Source: an uncultured Burkholderiales bacterium
GTDB lineage: Bacteria; Pseudomonadota; Gammaproteobacteria; Burkholderiales; Burkholderiaceae_C
Length of the DNA: 7,888 bases
Assembly: GCA_937897495.1 (NCBI GenBank)
Contig: CALCBL010000590.1
Location: 1-7,888 of the forward strand
Direction of reading: 5' to 3'
Every line of letters starts with the position of its first letter. Positions within the stretch are counted from its first letter, which is position 1. The notes below the pieces were generated by a model that made no database searches, had not been told where the DNA came from, and saw nothing but the letters and a program-made list of their open reading frames with translations. This document shows, piece after piece, positions 6,830 to 7,888 of this stretch. Made by a program: the position numbers and the translations under genes.

Positions 6830-7225
6830 ATGGATACTTCAATTTCTCTGCGCATCAATGGCAATCCTCAGCATTGGGGAGGTAGCAATTCATCTCAAGG
6901 TGAAAGGCAAAACCGCAGTAAGCAAAAGCTGGAAGCGTTGCTGCACAGCATCATTGCCGGTGATTTGGACACTGCGCGTCAAGCCTTCATTGCCCTTGTC
7001 AATTTCGATCCTTCTGTGTCTACTGACCCCTACCTCACTAAGATTGGCGCTGCTTTGCAAAGCAGTAACTTATACGCCGCCAAGCACTTTGCGCAGGAAT
7101 TGCAGAGCCGTGGCGGTCAGCTTCAATCGCTTTCGTTTGATGGCCATGGCGTCAAACACATGGGTGAAAACCTACCAATGCAAAACACCTACTCAGGGCA
7201 AATTCGGGTTGATTTGTCGGCTTGA
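6830..7225 (+). CDS. Small protein of unknown function
   Basis: A 131-residue soluble protein that I do not recognise. It has no signal peptide, no membrane segment and no cysteines. Residues 1-30 are polar and probably disordered (Asn, Ser, Gln, Arg). Residues about 32-95 look all-helical (KLEALLHSIIAGDLDTARQA, then AALQSSNLYAAKHFAQELQ), with the spacing of a short helical-hairpin, TPR-like segment. The C-terminal 30 residues are Gly/Gln-rich. ATG 6830 has AAAGG 10 bases upstream, and the codon use looks like real coding sequence. An overlapping frame (6858-7247) is weaker. The gene faces the FtsZ-like gene, with 25 bases between the stop codons, so the two are not in one operon. A possible promoter in 6631-6829 is not convincing. 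Function unknown. Confidence 0.72.
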   Translation: MDTSISLRINGNPQHWGGSNSSQGERQNRSKQKLEALLHSIIAGDLDTARQAFIALVNFDPSVSTDPYLTKIGAALQSSNLYAAKHFAQELQSRGGQLQSLSFDGHGVKHMGENLPMQNTYSGQIRVDLSA

Positions 7226-7250
7226 GCCACGCGGCAAGAAGGTTTGAGTT

Positions 7251-7888
7251 TTATGACGCAGGTGCGGCCAGAGAGCGTTCAAACATTTCTATGGCTCTTT
7301 CATGCATCTCAATGGGGGCCAGTTTGAGCTGACTCCTCAGTAAGCGCTGCGCATGCTTTTCAAGCAGCACATCCTGTCCGTCTTTACTGAACAACCACTC
7401 GAACAGCAAAGCCCAGCTTGTGGCGCTGTCTTTGGTTTCCTTTGTGAGGTCGATGATGATCTGAGAGTACTCAGGTTTGAGATTGAGTTTCAGTGCTTGT
7501 TGTAAAGCGAGGCGGAACGATGTGGCTTTTAGGGATGTGGTGTTCAGTACCTTGGCTATGTCTTCTAAAGAAGCATGTTGAGGCAGAGGCTTCGCGGGTG
7601 TTGCCGTGCTTGGCGTTACCCAATCTTTGACTTTGCTAACCACCTTAGCCACTAAGGAAGTATCGGTACTGCTCAATTCTTGTAAATTGCCTGGCGTTGT
7701 AATAGATCTTTGAATCATTTCATCCAGCGTTGGTGCCTGTTTTCGCAGGAAAGCTGGAATTTCAACATCGTCCATGCCTTGCAAACCAGACATGCTTGAT
7801 TTTGCTGACACAGCTGTTCTGTTGGTGCGCCACACGCTGGGGGTGTTGAGGCGGCCGTAGTCTCCGCCTAACTTGGAGGAGTTGCTGC
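7251..7888 (-). CDS. ftsZ: FtsZ-like protein with long C-terminal extension (5' partial, C-terminal part only)
   Basis: The frame stays open to the right edge, so the GTPase domain lies outside the window and 211 residues are visible. They begin with a segment like the end of the FtsZ linker (GRLNTPSVWRTNRTAV), followed by MDDVEIPAFLRKQA, the conserved FtsZ C-terminal peptide that binds FtsA, ZipA, MinC and SlmA in other bacteria. In ordinary FtsZ the chain ends within a few residues of KQA. Here about 160 residues follow: an acidic/Ser/Thr stretch, a Pro/Thr-rich linker (DWVTPSTATPAKPLPQ) and a predicted all-helical region of about 105 residues ending SLAAPAS. I do not recognise that helical domain. 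FtsZ forms the cytoplasmic division ring. The neighbours here are not dcw-cluster genes such as lpxC, so this is probably a second, specialised FtsZ. The GTG at 7835 is internal, not the start. Confidence 0.82.
   Translation of the reverse strand, partial: SNSSKLGGDYGRLNTPSVWRTNRTAVSAKSSMSGLQGMDDVEIPAFLRKQAPTLDEMIQRSITTPGNLQELSSTDTSLVAKVVSKVKDWVTPSTATPAKPLPQHASLEDIAKVLNTTSLKATSFRLALQQALKLNLKPEYSQIIIDLTKETKDSATSWALLFEWLFSKDGQDVLLEKHAQRLLRSQLKLAPIEMHERAIEMFERSLAAPAS
7734..7769 (-). other. FtsZ conserved C-terminal peptide, internal in this protein
   Basis: The codons read DVEIPAFLRKQA on the - strand, matching the FtsZ C-terminal peptide (E. coli LDIPAFLRKQA). It is the main basis for the FtsZ call. 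Its internal position, with about 160 residues after it, is abnormal for the family. Confidence 0.88.

Noticed and set aside
6858..7247. Alternative 129-residue + strand frame over the small gene
   Set aside because: It has no ribosome binding site and a composition typical of a shifted frame; the 6830 frame has ATG, AAAGG and more coding-like codons.
7833..7835. GTG at 7835 as the start of a 194-residue stand-alone protein
   Set aside because: The frame is open beyond it to the window edge and encodes FtsZ-type linker sequence (GRLNTPSV) directly upstream, so it is an internal codon.
1..7888. tRNA, rRNA or CRISPR array
   Set aside because: No cloverleaf, rRNA-like segment or regularly spaced direct repeats were seen on either strand by eye.

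Overview
The window looks like chromosomal DNA of a betaproteobacterium of the order Burkholderiales, probably Comamonadaceae-like. GC content is moderate. There are two Bug-type periplasmic solute receptors, a protein class strongly expanded in that group, and the partial gene at the right edge carries an FtsZ C-terminal segment that resembles Comamonadaceae FtsZ. This placement is inferred from protein character, not from a database search.

Left and middle (1-6460) form a catabolic locus built as two convergent blocks. On the + strand, three closely spaced genes encode a thiamine-diphosphate (ThDP) enzyme of the benzoylformate-decarboxylase type (5' end cut by the window), a thiolase-fold protein lacking both usual catalytic cysteines, and a small zinc-ribbon/OB-fold (DUF35) protein that is the usual partner of such thiolase-like enzymes. 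On the - strand, an enolase-superfamily enzyme of the mandelate-racemase subgroup is followed by two different Bug receptors. The blocks meet tail to tail with only 5 bases between the stop codons. A reasonable reading is capture of an organic acid by the Bug proteins, acid-sugar or hydroxyacid chemistry by the enolase-family enzyme, 2-oxoacid or acyl-CoA cleavage by the ThDP enzyme, and C-C bond cleavage of a CoA thioester by the thiolase-like/DUF35 pair. The substrate cannot be read from the sequence. No transporter membrane subunits and no regulator are visible.

A 369-base gap (6461-6829) separates this locus from the right end. It holds a roughly 157-base nested palindromic element (arms 6474-6536 and 6566-6630) that looks like a small non-autonomous mobile or REP-like element. 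It ends only 13 bases from the racemase-family start codon. To its right are a 7-bp hairpin (6635-6652) and an 11-bp inverted repeat (6685-6695 / 6748-6758). I see no RNA gene or CRISPR array.

The right end (6830-7888) has a small gene of unknown function facing the 3' part of an FtsZ-like gene. The FtsZ-like gene is the most unusual item here. The conserved C-terminal peptide that normally ends FtsZ (EIPAFLRKQA) is followed by about 160 further residues: a Pro/Ser/Thr-rich linker and a predicted helical domain. The flanking genes are not those of the division and cell wall (dcw) cluster, so this may be a second, specialised FtsZ.
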